NCBI RefSeq assembly: GCF_015832195.1
Contig: NC_052018.1
Span: 54,311,666 to 54,375,665 of the forward strand
DNA: 64,000 nt
Reading direction: 5' to 3'
Source of the DNA: Motacilla alba alba
Lineage: Eukaryota; Chordata; Aves; Passeriformes; Motacillidae
The position numbers and the translations under genes are program-made. Shown piece by piece: positions 54,201 through 60,210 of this stretch (position 1 is the stretch's first letter; each line of letters starts with the position of its first letter). The notes under the pieces were generated by a model. That model saw nothing but the letters and a program-made list of their open reading frames with translations, was not told the origin of the DNA and did not search any database.

Positions 54201-56471
54201 AAACGTTATAACATTTCAGGAAAGTTTTGTTTGTTTGTTTCTAAAAAGACCAAAGAGAACCAAAAGTGGCCCCTCCCCTCCCTCTCTGTTCCCATGAAAA
54301 TACTCCCAACCTCTCCCACTTCAGAAGTGGGAAGACAATGGGGATGCATAGCAGGAGGGAGTGGGTCAACCAGGACCATGGAGTTGAGCTCCTGGTTGAT
54401 AAAAACAGGAGAAACAGACCTAAGGTTCAAATTTAGAGTGGCACAGCAGAAAGGCAGAGAGCTATTCAGGATTTTAGTTTAATGCGCTAAATGGCAAATG
54501 CGCATGGCCTGGAAAGCTGTACTACTGCTGCGGTGGAACTCAGGCAAACTAACTATGGGAATCCTCTGCTCTGCACAGCTGAAACATGCACATTTGTTTG
54601 CTATAATTACGGAAATGAGACCACTTTTCCCATTGATTTCCCCTTCTCTTAATCCCAAACCAGAAGAATTTGTAAAGGATTGCTATTACTCGCTTGGCAA
54701 TGTCCCAGCTCACCCGGGAGGCTGTCTGCAGAAGCAGCTGCAGAGGAGCTGCAATCTTATGAGATTGCTGCTCCTAATGGTGTGGCATTAGCACACGAGA
54801 CAAGTTTCTTAAGACATAGAGAGGGACTGTGCTCATGAATCTCAAGCCTCTAGGGATGAAGAAACTGCTGCTTAGAGCCATGTGTCCAGACAGCTACATG
54901 TAAAAAAAGGGGAACCAATTCTAACAGATACACAGATCTTTACTCAGAAGTAACCTCAAGGAGCAGGGAAAGCATTTTTTAACTTATCTCTCCATGTCCA
55001 TGGGGAGTTTGACAGGAGCTATGAGAAGCATAGCTTCTCATAACACCCCAAACAATAACAGAGGAGTTTTTGGATTCTGTGACTTGTTGAAAAAATATAC
55101 ATATTCTGTATTCCATTGGAAATGGCCAGGTCTTCAGGGCCCTTATAGGTGTAGCTAAGACGACATCAGGACTTCAAGTGAGGCTGATAAATAACATTAG
55201 TCATGGAGAAGGAAGTACCTCACCCAAAAGAGAACTTTGTGGTTCTAACATGGGGTAGGAGGTATTTCTCAGTTCAGTCCTTGCTTCTGTTGTGGACTCT
55301 TGGTGCGACAGGTCACAGTGCATGTTATCTTTTCTCCAGGGTGACCCACTGTACTGCCTGCTATCTTCTTTTAATCAGACTATAATCTCTTTGATGACAC
55401 AAACTCTTCCTATGTACACATGGAAACAGTATGCCATTTTCAATACCTTCCCAGTTTCAGCTGGCTTCTCAGCATTATTAAAAGCCCCATCTTTATCAAT
55501 GGGACCTTTGTTGACAATTGCAGCAAGAAAGGGGCAAGACTGAATGGGCCATAAAGACAAAAGTCAGTCCTTTACACAGCAGTCCCTCTGGTCATTGCTA
55601 TGGAAAAGCCAGCAGTGACTTCTGCCTATATCAAACGTGCTATGAGGCACTAGTAGGTCCTCAGCCCTCGTGTATGTGAAAACCAGCTTCTTGCCCATTA
55701 TCAGTTTCAATGACAAATGCTTTAAAAAGTTTGTCTCATTATTACCTACACCTTCGTCCCGTTTATCACATTAAAAAAAAAAAAAAAAAAAAAAAAGCAA
55801 GTTACAAAGATACAAAGTACTAAACCACAAGGAGATTATAGGAAAATCTACGCACAGCATCTCACCCACACCCTGATCCCAGAAACACTGACGTCCAGCG
55901 CCCCCGAGGCCACGGGACAGCACTCACCGCTGCGAGCCACAAACCCTCCCTCTCTGAGCCTAAAACCGCACCGGCCAGAACAGCTCGGGCTTAACACCGT
56001 CAACGCACCCGGGCGGCCACGGGATTTTCTTGGACACAACCGCCTTAACAACAGCCGGCGGCTGCTGTTTGCACTCGGCTCTCGGCAGACCAGCAGAACT
56101 CCCGGGGTTTCCTCGACGCGCGGAACGTATTACAGAAAGGGGTGAGAAAAAATCCAAACCAACTAACCAACAAAGGAAAAACCGTTTGGGAGCTGAGGAA
56201 CACAGCGCAAAAACGGGCAAACCCTTTAGCCCCGGGGCCGGAGAAAAGACCTTCTCCCGCGCAACAGGTTCGCGCTGAGCCGGCTGCGCTCCTCCTCCGC
56301 GGCGCGGCAACCGGAGCCGCCCCCGGCGAGCGCACCTGCCGCGGGCAGCGCCCTCCTTCCCTCCCCGCTGCCCGCCCGCACCTCCACTCACCCGCCGGGG
56401 GCGTCGCCGGCCCCGCCGCTGGGGTGGTAGGCGGTGAGAACCACGCCGCGGGAGCCGGACCGCCAGCTCAT
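81..56471 (-). CDS. ARHGAP18: ARHGAP18, Rho GTPase-activating protein 18 (12 coding exons, 3' end outside the window)
   Basis: This gene encodes a cytoplasmic RhoGAP that stimulates GTP hydrolysis on RhoA-family GTPases. In the literature it limits stress fibres, shapes cells and acts with YAP and ezrin pathways. Joining exons 56392-56471, 27077-27276, 24594-24829, 21897-21969, 15818-15987, 13398-13563, 10586-10677, 8218-8295, 5314-5473, 2510-2592, 1032-1238 and 81-227 gives 564 uninterrupted codons. Layout: a Ser/Asp/Glu-rich N-terminal region (1-250), a short conserved helix region around [10 protein letters not shown] (283-292), the RhoGAP domain (about 313-512) and a Lys-rich segment (516-555). 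Visible catalytic features are GLLRIPG with Arg356, KLFIREL (395-401) and MAPN with Asn476. Identity to recalled human ARHGAP18 is high throughout E3 and E5-E12, and clearly closer than to the paralogues ARHGAP28 and ARHGAP40. Roughly 95 C-terminal codons are missing only because the window ends. In human, LAMA2 lies beyond the 3' end and TMEM244/L3MBTL3 beyond the 5' end; neither is seen here. Confidence 0.95.
228..1031 (-). other. ARHGAP18 intron 11
   Basis: AT-rich intron between exons 11 and 12. I see no repeat family, RNA gene or second coding region in it. Confidence 0.9.
1032..1238 (-). CDS. ARHGAP18: ARHGAP18 coding exon 11 (residues 447-515, end of RhoGAP domain)
   Basis: The acceptor is TATTTCAG and the donor is ACA|GTAAGT at 1031. 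The 207-nt exon is phase 0 on both sides. It encodes [20 protein letters not shown] (447-466), [11 protein letters not shown] with the conserved Asn476 of RhoGAP domains, [11 protein letters not shown] and YQKLLWT. Its catalytic-face residues are intact. Confidence 0.96.
1239..2509 (-). other. ARHGAP18 intron 10
   Basis: AT-rich intron with several A-runs (for example near 2190 and 2405). Nothing else recognised; a minus-strand open frame at 1760-2032 shows no protein-like motif. Confidence 0.9.
2510..2592 (-). CDS. ARHGAP18: ARHGAP18 coding exon 10 (residues 419-446)
   Basis: This 83-nt exon has acceptor TGGCAG and donor AAG|GTTAGA at 2509-2508. It encodes [20 protein letters not shown] and then EANRDTLK, almost identical to human ARHGAP18 as recalled, and is a RhoGAP helix region. 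The donor is GT but departs from GTRAGT at +3, so it is predicted to be the weakest donor of the gene. Confidence 0.94.
2864..3010. repeat. Two-copy tandem duplication, ~76 bp
   Basis: Copy one (from 2864) and copy two (from 2940) share AGCTAAT(A/G)GTTCT, CCTTTCTGAGCCTG, CCCCAACACACCA and GGGTATATCCAACACTGC with few differences. A young local duplication in intron 9; no coding potential recognised. Confidence 0.85.
3244..3301. repeat. Two-copy tandem duplication, 29 bp
   Basis: GCATC(A/G)TTCACCCAAGCTGC followed by A(C/A)A(G/A)TGAAT is repeated at 3244 and 3273, a precise 29-bp period. It is about 240 bp from the larger duplication at 2864-3010. Confidence 0.85.
4533..4673 (+). mobile_element. 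tRNA-Ile-headed, CR1-tailed SINE (TguSINE1-like)
   Basis: The head (4533-4608) aligns along its whole length with tRNA-Ile(AAU). It has A box TAGCTCAGTTGG (4541-4552), anticodon AAT (4568-4570) and B box GGTTTGATGTCC (4586-4597). The tail reads GGACTTGATAATCTTTGTGG, then TTCCAACCC and ends with the CR1 3' repeat ATTCTATGATTCTATG. Such composite SINEs, mobilised by CR1, are described from passerine birds. The head has substitutions in the T-arm and acceptor, so it is not a functional tRNA gene. It sits antisense to ARHGAP18 in intron 9. Confidence 0.85.
5314..5473 (-). CDS. ARHGAP18: ARHGAP18 coding exon 9 (residues 366-419, RhoGAP core)
   Basis: The acceptor is TTTCAG at 5475-5474 and the donor is CAGA|GTGAGT at 5313. 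The 160-nt exon encodes [17 protein letters not shown], then [20 protein letters not shown] (386-405). The K-x-x-x-R-E-L-P-x-P-L box is a RhoGAP hallmark that stabilises the arginine loop and contacts the GTPase. It ends in phase 1, with A completing Asn419 in exon 10. Confidence 0.96.
5474..8217 (-). other. ARHGAP18 intron 8
   Basis: AT-rich intron. It contains the small CpG patch with the GC-rich dyad at 7675-7760; otherwise I recognise nothing. Confidence 0.9.
7723..7738. repeat. GC-rich perfect inverted repeat in a small CpG patch
   Basis: GCTCGGC (7723-7729), AA, GCCGAGC (7732-7738) is a 7-bp perfect dyad inside a ~90-bp patch (7675-7760) with about eight CpGs. This is unusual for the AT-rich, CpG-poor intron 8 around it. 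Confidence 0.6.
8218..8295 (-). CDS. ARHGAP18: ARHGAP18 coding exon 8 (residues 340-365, arginine finger)
   Basis: This 78-nt exon lies between the acceptor TTGACAG and the donor AAG|GTAAAA. It encodes [20 protein letters not shown] and then VATRVK. GLLRIPG is the RhoGAP G-[LIF]-x-R-x-[SP]-G loop. Arg356 is the catalytic arginine finger inserted into the GTPase active site. It has no long open frame of its own, but phase and motif make the call secure. Confidence 0.94.
8296..10585 (-). other. ARHGAP18 intron 7
   Basis: Mostly AT-rich. A GC-richer block at about 9235-9500 follows a T-run and looks mRNA-like in composition, but its open frames match nothing I know. No feature is called there. 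Confidence 0.9.
10586..10677 (-). CDS. ARHGAP18: ARHGAP18 coding exon 7 (residues 309-339, start of RhoGAP domain)
   Basis: The acceptor is TTCTTCAG and the donor is AAG|GTAAAT at 10585. The 92-nt exon encodes [20 protein letters not shown] and then [11 protein letters not shown]. The FGVPL opening is the canonical first strand/loop of RhoGAP domains. It is phase 1 in and phase 0 out, consistent with its neighbours. Confidence 0.95.
10678..13397 (-). other. ARHGAP18 intron 6
   Basis: AT-rich intron with only a short CR1 remnant near 12930-13005 recognised. Confidence 0.9.
12930..13005 (-). mobile_element. Short CR1 3'-tail remnant (minus orientation)
   Basis: The run GACCCTTGAGATCATTAAGT (12961-12980) followed by CCAA, and an upstream ATGACAGAACTGCAAAGGCT, resemble the reversed CR1 terminus (agaatcacagaatggctgag / gagatcatctagtccaa). 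Only the last ~70 bp can be recognised. It is in intron 6. Confidence 0.45.
13398..13563 (-). CDS. ARHGAP18: ARHGAP18 coding exon 6 (residues 254-309)
   Basis: The acceptor is CTTTTAG at 13565-13564, and the donor is AAAG|GTAAGT. The 166-nt exon encodes [20 protein letters not shown] and then [19 protein letters not shown] (276-294), ending KIKTK. A second AG 8 nt into the exon (TTTCAG) would break the frame. The upstream AG is chosen because phase 0 and the human FRLPKDKTG match both require it. Confidence 0.94.
13735..13915 (-). mobile_element. Ancient CR1 fragment (minus orientation)
   Basis: TCTGGAGGTCATCTAATTCA, TGCTCAAAGCAAGGTTAAAT and a later GTGGGAACCTGTTTCAGTG follow the order of the CR1 3' UTR read in reverse complement. 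High divergence and small indels point to an old insertion, in intron 5. Confidence 0.6.
15722..15771. repeat. Direct plus inverted repeat forming a perfect hairpin
   Basis: TATAGGTGATA occurs at 15722-15732 and 15746-15756. Its exact inverse TATCACCTATA is at 15761-15771. The second and third elements form an 11-bp perfect stem with a TAAA loop. The hairpin starts 45 nt inside intron 5, just past the exon 5 donor. Confidence 0.8.
15818..15987 (-). CDS. ARHGAP18: ARHGAP18 coding exon 5 (residues 197-253)
   Basis: The acceptor is TTTCAG at 15989-15988 and the donor CCG|GTAGGT starts at 15817. The 170-nt exon encodes [11 protein letters not shown], then [15 protein letters not shown] (216-230), which matches the human TDINLEVSFAEQ motif, and a Gly-rich end ([10 protein letters not shown]). 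It is a disordered linker leading to the RhoGAP part. Phase 0 at the 3' end joins exon 6 to give [12 protein letters not shown] perfect hairpin lies 45 nt into the following intron. Confidence 0.94.
15988..21896 (-). other. ARHGAP18 intron 4
   Basis: A 5.9-kb intron with the best CR1 copy (16910-17525). The remaining sequence has no feature I can name. Confidence 0.9.
16910..17525 (-). mobile_element. CR1 LINE, 3' end (minus orientation)
   Basis: Read on the minus strand this is a classic avian CR1 3' portion: GGGGCTGGAGCATGGCCAGA, then TATGAGGAAAGGCTGAGGGA, CTGGAGAAAAGGAGGCTCAG, AGGGAGAAGTTCTTCACAAA and GGACTCCATGATCTCAAAGG. It covers the end of the reverse-transcriptase ORF and the 3' UTR, is 5'-truncated and has many substitutions. 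It lies in intron 4 in the same sense as ARHGAP18. Confidence 0.9.
21897..21969 (-). CDS. ARHGAP18: ARHGAP18 coding exon 4 (residues 173-197, variable linker)
   Basis: This is a short 73-nt exon with acceptor TCTTAG at 21971-21970 and donor G|GTAATG at 21896. It reads [19 protein letters not shown] and then HDGTK. The SE(P/S)xxxRTxENK core aligns with the human SESQSLRTNENK-like linker, but the surroundings have diverged. It is too short to be recognised by length alone. Support comes from phase compatibility with exons 3 and 5 and from the linker similarity. Ser/Thr/Asn richness suggests a disordered segment. Confidence 0.85.
21970..24593 (-). other. ARHGAP18 intron 3
   Basis: Contains the C16 tract. 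A segment around 24030-24235 has repeat-like texture but no family could be assigned. Confidence 0.9.
23303..23318. repeat. Homopolymer C16 (G16 on the transcribed sense strand)
   Basis: Sixteen uninterrupted C residues on the plus strand in intron 3. The pre-mRNA of ARHGAP18 therefore carries G16, able to stack as a quadruplex. Length is likely variable and prone to sequencing error. Confidence 0.85.
24594..24829 (-). CDS. ARHGAP18: ARHGAP18 coding exon 3 (residues 94-172)
   Basis: The acceptor is GCTCAG at 24831-24830, and the donor GTGAGT starts at 24593. The exon is 236 nt. It encodes [20 protein letters not shown] (94-113), then [21 protein letters not shown] and IPDVRDIF, all near-identical to human ARHGAP18 as recalled. 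The segment is predicted largely helical and charged, with no known catalytic role. It ends in phase 0 after GlyLys. Confidence 0.95.
24830..27076 (-). other. ARHGAP18 intron 2
   Basis: AT-rich at both ends with a GC-richer middle (about 25790-26350). No gene, RNA or repeat recognised there. Confidence 0.9.
27077..27276 (-). CDS. ARHGAP18: ARHGAP18 coding exon 2 (residues 27-94)
   Basis: The acceptor is TTATAG at 27278-27277 and the donor is G|GTAATG at 27076. The 200-nt exon encodes [11 protein letters not shown] followed by [20 protein letters not shown] (54-73), the signature acidic motif of the ARHGAP18 N terminus, and ends VVKEPD plus one base. Phases in and out fit exons 1 and 3. Met35 (in YTMN) could serve as a start in transcripts that use another 5' exon, but I see no direct evidence for that. 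Confidence 0.95.
31717..31832. repeat. AT-rich tandem array, ~16-bp period
   Basis: The core ATAACCT starts at 31726, 31744, 31760, 31792 and 31808. Spacings are 18, 16, 32 (two units) and 16. Full units read like TATATAACCTGATATC. A degenerate minisatellite in intron 1, about 170-280 bp from the LTR-like fragment. Confidence 0.7.
31890..32165 (+). mobile_element. LTR-like or other dispersed repeat fragment
   Basis: A stretch with AATTGGC...GCCAATT (inverted CCAAT-type boxes), GAATTTCGGCCGGTAAAG, GACCCCTGAGGACCCCG and GATGCAAGCACAGTGCAAAA resembles the U3/R part of avian ERV LTRs in which CpGs have decayed. I cannot define termini or family. A minus-strand open frame of 92 codons crosses it, but it has no recognisable protein motif. 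Confidence 0.35.
32782..33147 (+). mobile_element. Probable solo LTR of an avian endogenous retrovirus
   Basis: The segment is bounded by the short inverted termini TGTTGTG (32782-32788) and CACAACA (33141-33147), as expected of an LTR. A polyadenylation-type ATTAAA lies at 33022-33027. The inner text (for example GCTGAACACCTGCCTGCCCA and TTGTTTTGCTTTGCTTGTGT) matches, from memory, a high-copy LTR in passerine genomes; I cannot name the family. No internal retroviral coding sequence adjoins it on either side. I could not find clean target-site duplications, so the 5' border is uncertain by a few bases (an overlapping TGTTGTG begins at 32777). Confidence 0.6.
35375..35440. repeat. (CAA)n / A-rich low-complexity tract
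   Basis: CAACAACAACAA passes into degenerate CAAAA/CCAAA runs. Simple sequence in intron 1, with no gene content. Confidence 0.7.
35920..36475 (+). mobile_element. CR1 LINE, 3' end (plus orientation)
   Basis: CR1 landmarks occur in order: CATCCAAAGGAGGGCAACAA (36000-36019), GGGTGGTGATGGTGGCTGGG, CACTGGAACAGGCTC, and the terminal GATCCTTGAGGGATCCTTCC followed by ATTTTGTGGTTCTG. It is a diverged 5'-truncated copy in ARHGAP18 intron 1, antisense to the gene. Confidence 0.85.
44650..44698. repeat. T/A-rich imperfect tandem repeat, ~17-bp period
   Basis: TTTTTACACTTTTTATA is followed by TTTTTATACTTTTTACA and a decayed third unit. Low-complexity minisatellite in intron 1. Confidence 0.6.
48204..48223. 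repeat. (TATT)5 microsatellite
   Basis: Five perfect TATT units in intron 1. Simple repeat only. Confidence 0.85.
48905..49130. promoter_or_regulatory. Candidate intronic enhancer (motif-dense, non-repetitive)
   Basis: About 225 bp of balanced-composition, repeat-free sequence stands out from AT-rich surroundings. It holds a perfect AP-1 site TGAGTCA (49056-49062) flanked by TGCA, as in MAF/NF-E2 elements. It also has a C/EBP-like TTGCGAAA near 48931 and a homeodomain-type TAATTA core at its end. Motif content and texture suggest a regulatory element in intron 1; conservation could not be tested. Confidence 0.3.
55773..55796. repeat. Homopolymer A24
   Basis: Twenty-four consecutive A residues about 100 bp on the intron 1 side of the CpG island edge. 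No recognisable retroposed body precedes it, so I treat it as a simple repeat. Confidence 0.85.
56392..56471 (-). CDS. ARHGAP18: ARHGAP18 coding exon 1 (start codon to residue 27)
   Basis: The ATG is at 56471-56469 with G at -3 (GAGCGCC before ATG). The exon reads [19 protein letters not shown] and continues Gly/Ala-rich to a strong GTGAGT donor at 56391. Human ARHGAP18, as I recall it, starts [19 protein letters not shown], so both the start and the reading frame are supported. Length is 80 nt, leaving two bases (GG) that pair with the first base of exon 2 to encode Gly27. The human exon continues about 13 residues further; this shorter end is a real difference or an avian trait. The exon lies inside the CpG island. 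Confidence 0.93.
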
Positions 56472-56488
56472 GGCGCTCGCCGCCGCAT
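56468..56488 (-). promoter_or_regulatory. Six-codon upstream ORF overlapping the ARHGAP18 start codon
   Basis: On the minus strand an ATG at 56488-56486 opens the peptide MRRRAP and stops at TGA 56470-56468. That stop shares ATGA with the main start codon (56471). G at -3 gives it a reasonable start context. If the transcript starts upstream of 56488, this uORF could repress or couple ARHGAP18 translation by termination-reinitiation. The geometry is directly visible; the function is inferred. Confidence 0.5.
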
Positions 56489-56896
56489 CCCTTCTGGACA
56501 CACCGAGGCGGAGCGGGGCGGCCGGCTATGGCCCGGCGCGGCCCAACCTCCTGCCGGCGGCGCAGCGGGGCAGGGCCGGGTGACGGCAGCGCTTCCTGCG
56601 GCCCGGCGGGACCGTGCGCCTCCTCCCGGCCCGGGAGCCCCGCGGGCCAGAGCGGCGGGAGCGAGCGGCCGCCGGGCGCCGTGGTAGTGCCGCGCCCGCT
56701 TTACAGCTCTGTGCGCTTCCTCACGCCGCGGGGTGCGGGAAACCAGCGTCCTCCGGGCAGGCTGGAGTTTGTGTGAAGGTGTCGCTGAGGCATCCGTCAA
56801 TTAAAGAAGTGTTGCTGGCCTTTCGGCCCCGGGTCAGCTGCCACGGGCGAACTGCCGCGCCCCGAGGCTGCCGTGTGCGGCACGGCAATAAGAAAA

Positions 56897-56902
56897 AATA
56901 AA
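56897..56902 (+). terminator. Plus-strand polyadenylation hexamer at the CpG-island edge
   Basis: AATAAA directly follows the GC-rich promoter on the divergent (plus) strand. Early poly(A) signals of this kind typically end promoter-upstream antisense transcripts. It may also be chance in A-rich sequence. Confidence 0.25.
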
Positions 56903-56991
56903 GAATGTGTTCAGCGTTTGCTTTGTACATTATCTATTTCACTGAATCGCAAGAGTATTCGGTGATTGCTTTAACTTTTCATGCACATACC

Positions 56992-57031
56992 AAAAAAAAA
57001 AAAAAAGTGGTTTTTGTTTTTTTTTTTTTTT
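56992..57031. repeat. A15 and T15 tracts facing each other
   Basis: A15 (56992-57006), a short GTGGTTTTTG spacer, then T15 (57017-57031). It marks the upstream edge of the promoter region and could form an A/T hairpin or a nucleosome-poor element. Confidence 0.7.
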
Positions 57032-59849
57032 AATGACAAACTCTCCTAACAAAAATCACAACCAGGGATAATGTCAAGCAAGGACACTGCTGACTGAGTT
57101 ACCTCAGAGCTGCTGGGCCTTACACAAGATGCCAGTAGCTCCATGCTCACACTCTACCAACCAGTGACAGGCAGAGGAGCCCAGCATTGGGTCGACCTTT
57201 TTGGTGGGCAAATCCTCCTCTGTGCCTCGGCACAGGCTCTGATGAGATGGGACTCACTGCCTTGGTATTAGTTTGGAATTGGTAGGCAAGACCTGTAACG
57301 CAGCACCCAAACCTGTTTTGTTTTTTTCCATGGCAACATGTAAATGCACAGACGCTATTTATGTTTGTAATTTGTGCCCTCGTTCACATATGCATATGAT
57401 TTGTCTGAATTATTATCAGTTTGTTCTATAAGTGAATGATCAACTTCAGTTGAGATGAGTGCAATTTGCATTGTATTTACTTTTTTCCTTTTTAAAACAA
57501 ACAAATCATGCAACTGCTTTGCTTGCAGTTAAAATCTGCAAAGCTTGGTGCTGGGTTCTGTGAGGTATTCTGAAGTGCGTGGGTATCGAGTTCTGAACCT
57601 TCCCTCATTTAAACTTGTACCTAAGTTGGAACACTGCATGCAAGGTTGTGGATGGACCACGCAGTTTTCTGTGCAGCTGTTCTGCAGTGCAGAGCTGCCA
57701 TGCAGGAGCAGCACAGAAATCTTGTCCTACAGCCACAATGAGGTTGGTCCCAGCAGAGAGGCAAACAGGCAGAACTTCTGGTCATGTTTGAGCAAGATCA
57801 GTTCGTCCTCTAGAGTCCTTGATACTTACAGCTGGTGACTTTGGAGGGATCCTAGTCAGAGAAACAGAATTTTGCCATTGATGATGGACTTCTACAGAGT
57901 GCCAAAGAGGAAGTCCCTATTTCTTTAAAAAGGGTAAAGTCACCGTTAAATTTTGAGAAAAGTCCCAACATTACAAGCACGGGAAAACTTAGATGTCATT
58001 AAATAGGCCAACCATTGCAGAGTTCCCTTTTCATTTCTCACACACATATACCTGAGGGTCACGTGCTGCCTTAGTTTTAAAATCATATAAACTATTGAAA
58101 GGGGGTGGGTTTTGATAAAGCCTGCCTCTTACGTGGTTTCTTGGATGTTTTATCTGTAGGCAGCTAGCCAAGATGTTTTGGTTAAAACATCTTTTGTATT
58201 GTTATTTTTTAAACAAAATTTTCACATTAAATTTAGAAAACCAAATTTATTAAAAATACATTAGTACCAACAAATACACTATGCATATAAATTAGAAAAG
58301 GAACAGGTCAATTTTTAACTGTGTGATTCTGTAATTTTTTAATATTTACAATGCATAGGAAAGAGGCAGCCTCACCTCCACAGATGTTCTCCTTCTGCAA
58401 AGGGAATGGGTAAAAAAGAAGGCACAGCTTCAGTGCAGCTTCAGCAGTAGTTTAGTATGATAGTTACAACAGTTTAACTCACAGGATGCACCAAAAGCAC
58501 TGAGACAAATTGTCTGCATGCACCTACACACTCCCACAAACAAGGACATGAAACCACTGCAAAACTTAGGACTGTGGAAAGATTTCGCTGTAGTCCCACT
58601 GCAAAGGTATTGCAGTCTCTCTACATCTCATGCTGTGTACCAAAGGCAAAAATTAGCCTAACTTCTCACACAAGCATGGAAACAAGACTTCTGCTTTCAC
58701 AGCTCACGTTGGAAATGTGAGGTGAGAAAACATCCTATTAACGTATGTTAGCACTCCTATCTGCTGGTGCATTTGTCTCTTTCTTTAAATGCACATGTGG
58801 TTAATTGTTAAACAGCATAGGCAGAATGCAAAATTATTTTCTGAAGGACCCATTTTTTTTTTCTTTTAAACTAAACCAGAAAAACTAAACATAAATACCA
58901 GGGTCCTTAGGACCTGGCCTTGTCTAAAGCTTCAGCTAACTGGTTGTATGCCAAATACCCCCCTTAGTTATAAAACTTCCTTTAAAATATAACTAAAATA
59001 AAACAGAAATAAAAGATTTAGAGAATTCCATGTCTAATAAATGCTTTCCAAAGCCCTTTGCTCAAACTATATATATATATCTATTAGGTGCTATAAGAAC
59101 AAAAATGTAAACTGCTTTTCCTTTGATAAGCATCTTAAAACACATCATTATGAAGACACACCACAACAATGCTGCAGCCTCGCTGTAAAAAAGAGGAGTG
59201 CAGAAACAAGATGTAGTCAATGTGGTGTCACAAGGGGCTGCTCGAAAGACAATACTGCTGCAAATGGAGAAGGGGAAGAACCTGCCTTGTTTGGGGTGGG
59301 GGGGGGGAGATTAAGAGAGGCAAAACCCAGAATGAATATGTACCAGTGAACTGGAGACTAAGAAGTAAGAAAGCTTAAGGAAGCTTTTATAAGCATGTAA
59401 CAAGGAAAGTGAGAAAAGGAGTTAGAAAAAAAAAAGTCCTATTAAAAAATGAGACTAGGGATTAAATTAGTGATAAAACCACAAGAGATATTGATCCCCT
59501 TCTTACATCTGTCTTTATTATGATGCACTTCAAACATAGAAATGAATTTAGGAGCTAACTGTAGGCACACTTTTTCCTCTACTTGATAGGATCAAACCCA
59601 GTCCTGTTATGACAGCATAACACCAGTAAGGTTTTCTTTGATTAAATGATTCCCAGTTTACACTAGACACAGAGAGATAATTTTGACCTACAAATGTATT
59701 ATTGCTGTAAATTGGCAGAAATATCACTACTCTCTCTCACTGGTATATCTTCTGCCTAACTCTGACTAAATAGTCATTAATTCCTGAGTTTGCAGTTAAT
59801 ATTTTTGTTCTTAATAAGGTCCAGGCATACTTATTTGGAAAGTGAGGTT

Positions 59850-60210
59850 GTTCATAGAGAAGAGAAAGCTTTGGGGAGACCTCATTGAGGCCTTCCAGTA
59901 CCTTAAAGGGGCTTTTTAAAAACAAGGAGAGGGAATTTTCATATAGGCAGGCAGAGACAGGACAAGGGACAATGAGGGAAAGCAGGCAGGTTTAGATTAG
60001 ATGTTGAGAAGAAAATCATTACTCAGGGTGGTGAACAGGTTGCCCTGAGAGCTTGTAGATGGCCCATCTCTGGAAGTGTTCAAGGCTAGATTGGATGGGG
60101 CCCTGAGGGACTTGATCTAGTGAGTGGCATCCTGTTGGTGGCAGGAGGTTTGGAATTGTATAATCTTTAAGGTCACTTCCAACTCAAACTGTTCTATAAC
60201 TCTATAATCA
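59850..60210 (+). mobile_element. CR1 LINE fragment (plus orientation)
   Basis: The segment contains GGGGAGACCTCATTGAGGCC, CAGGACAAGGGACAATG, GGTGAACAGGTTGCCC, CTGGAAGTGTTCAAGGC, GATTGGATGGGGCCCTGA and the terminal TTCTATAACTCTATAA, all CR1 3'-UTR landmarks in order. It is 5'-truncated and moderately diverged, and lies in intergenic DNA upstream of ARHGAP18. Confidence 0.85.

Larger units (their letters stand above)
27277..56391 (-). other. ARHGAP18 intron 1 (29 kb)
   Basis: This is the longest intron of the gene. It contains the 16-bp array, an LTR-like fragment, a probable solo LTR, a CR1 copy, several simple repeats and the candidate enhancer at 48905-49130. GC-richer blocks (29.0-30.4, 38.4-38.8, 40.95-41.35, 42.1-42.4 and 46.25-46.45 kb) hold open frames of 60-165 codons with no recognisable domains. 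A large first intron is typical of this gene family and often holds enhancers. Confidence 0.85.
55880..56890 (-). promoter_or_regulatory. CpG island with the ARHGAP18 promoter and 5' UTR
   Basis: CpG density and GC content rise sharply compared with the AT-rich flanks, peaking at about 56240-56860. The island encloses exon 1. A Sp1-type GGGGCGG lies at 56515-56521 and an E2F-like GGCGGGA at 56654-56660. I see no TATA box at a sensible distance, so dispersed initiation is likely. The exact transcription start cannot be read from sequence alone. The long open frames across this island on both strands are a by-product of GC richness. Confidence 0.85.

Noticed and set aside
56142..56687. 181-codon plus-strand open frame across the CpG island
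   Set aside because: It is antisense to exon 1, is made almost wholly of Ala/Gly/Pro/Arg codons as expected from GC-rich DNA, and matches no domain.
56468..56800. 110-codon minus-strand frame ending at the ARHGAP18 start
   Set aside because: Same GC-driven composition. Only its last six codons, the short uORF, are of interest.
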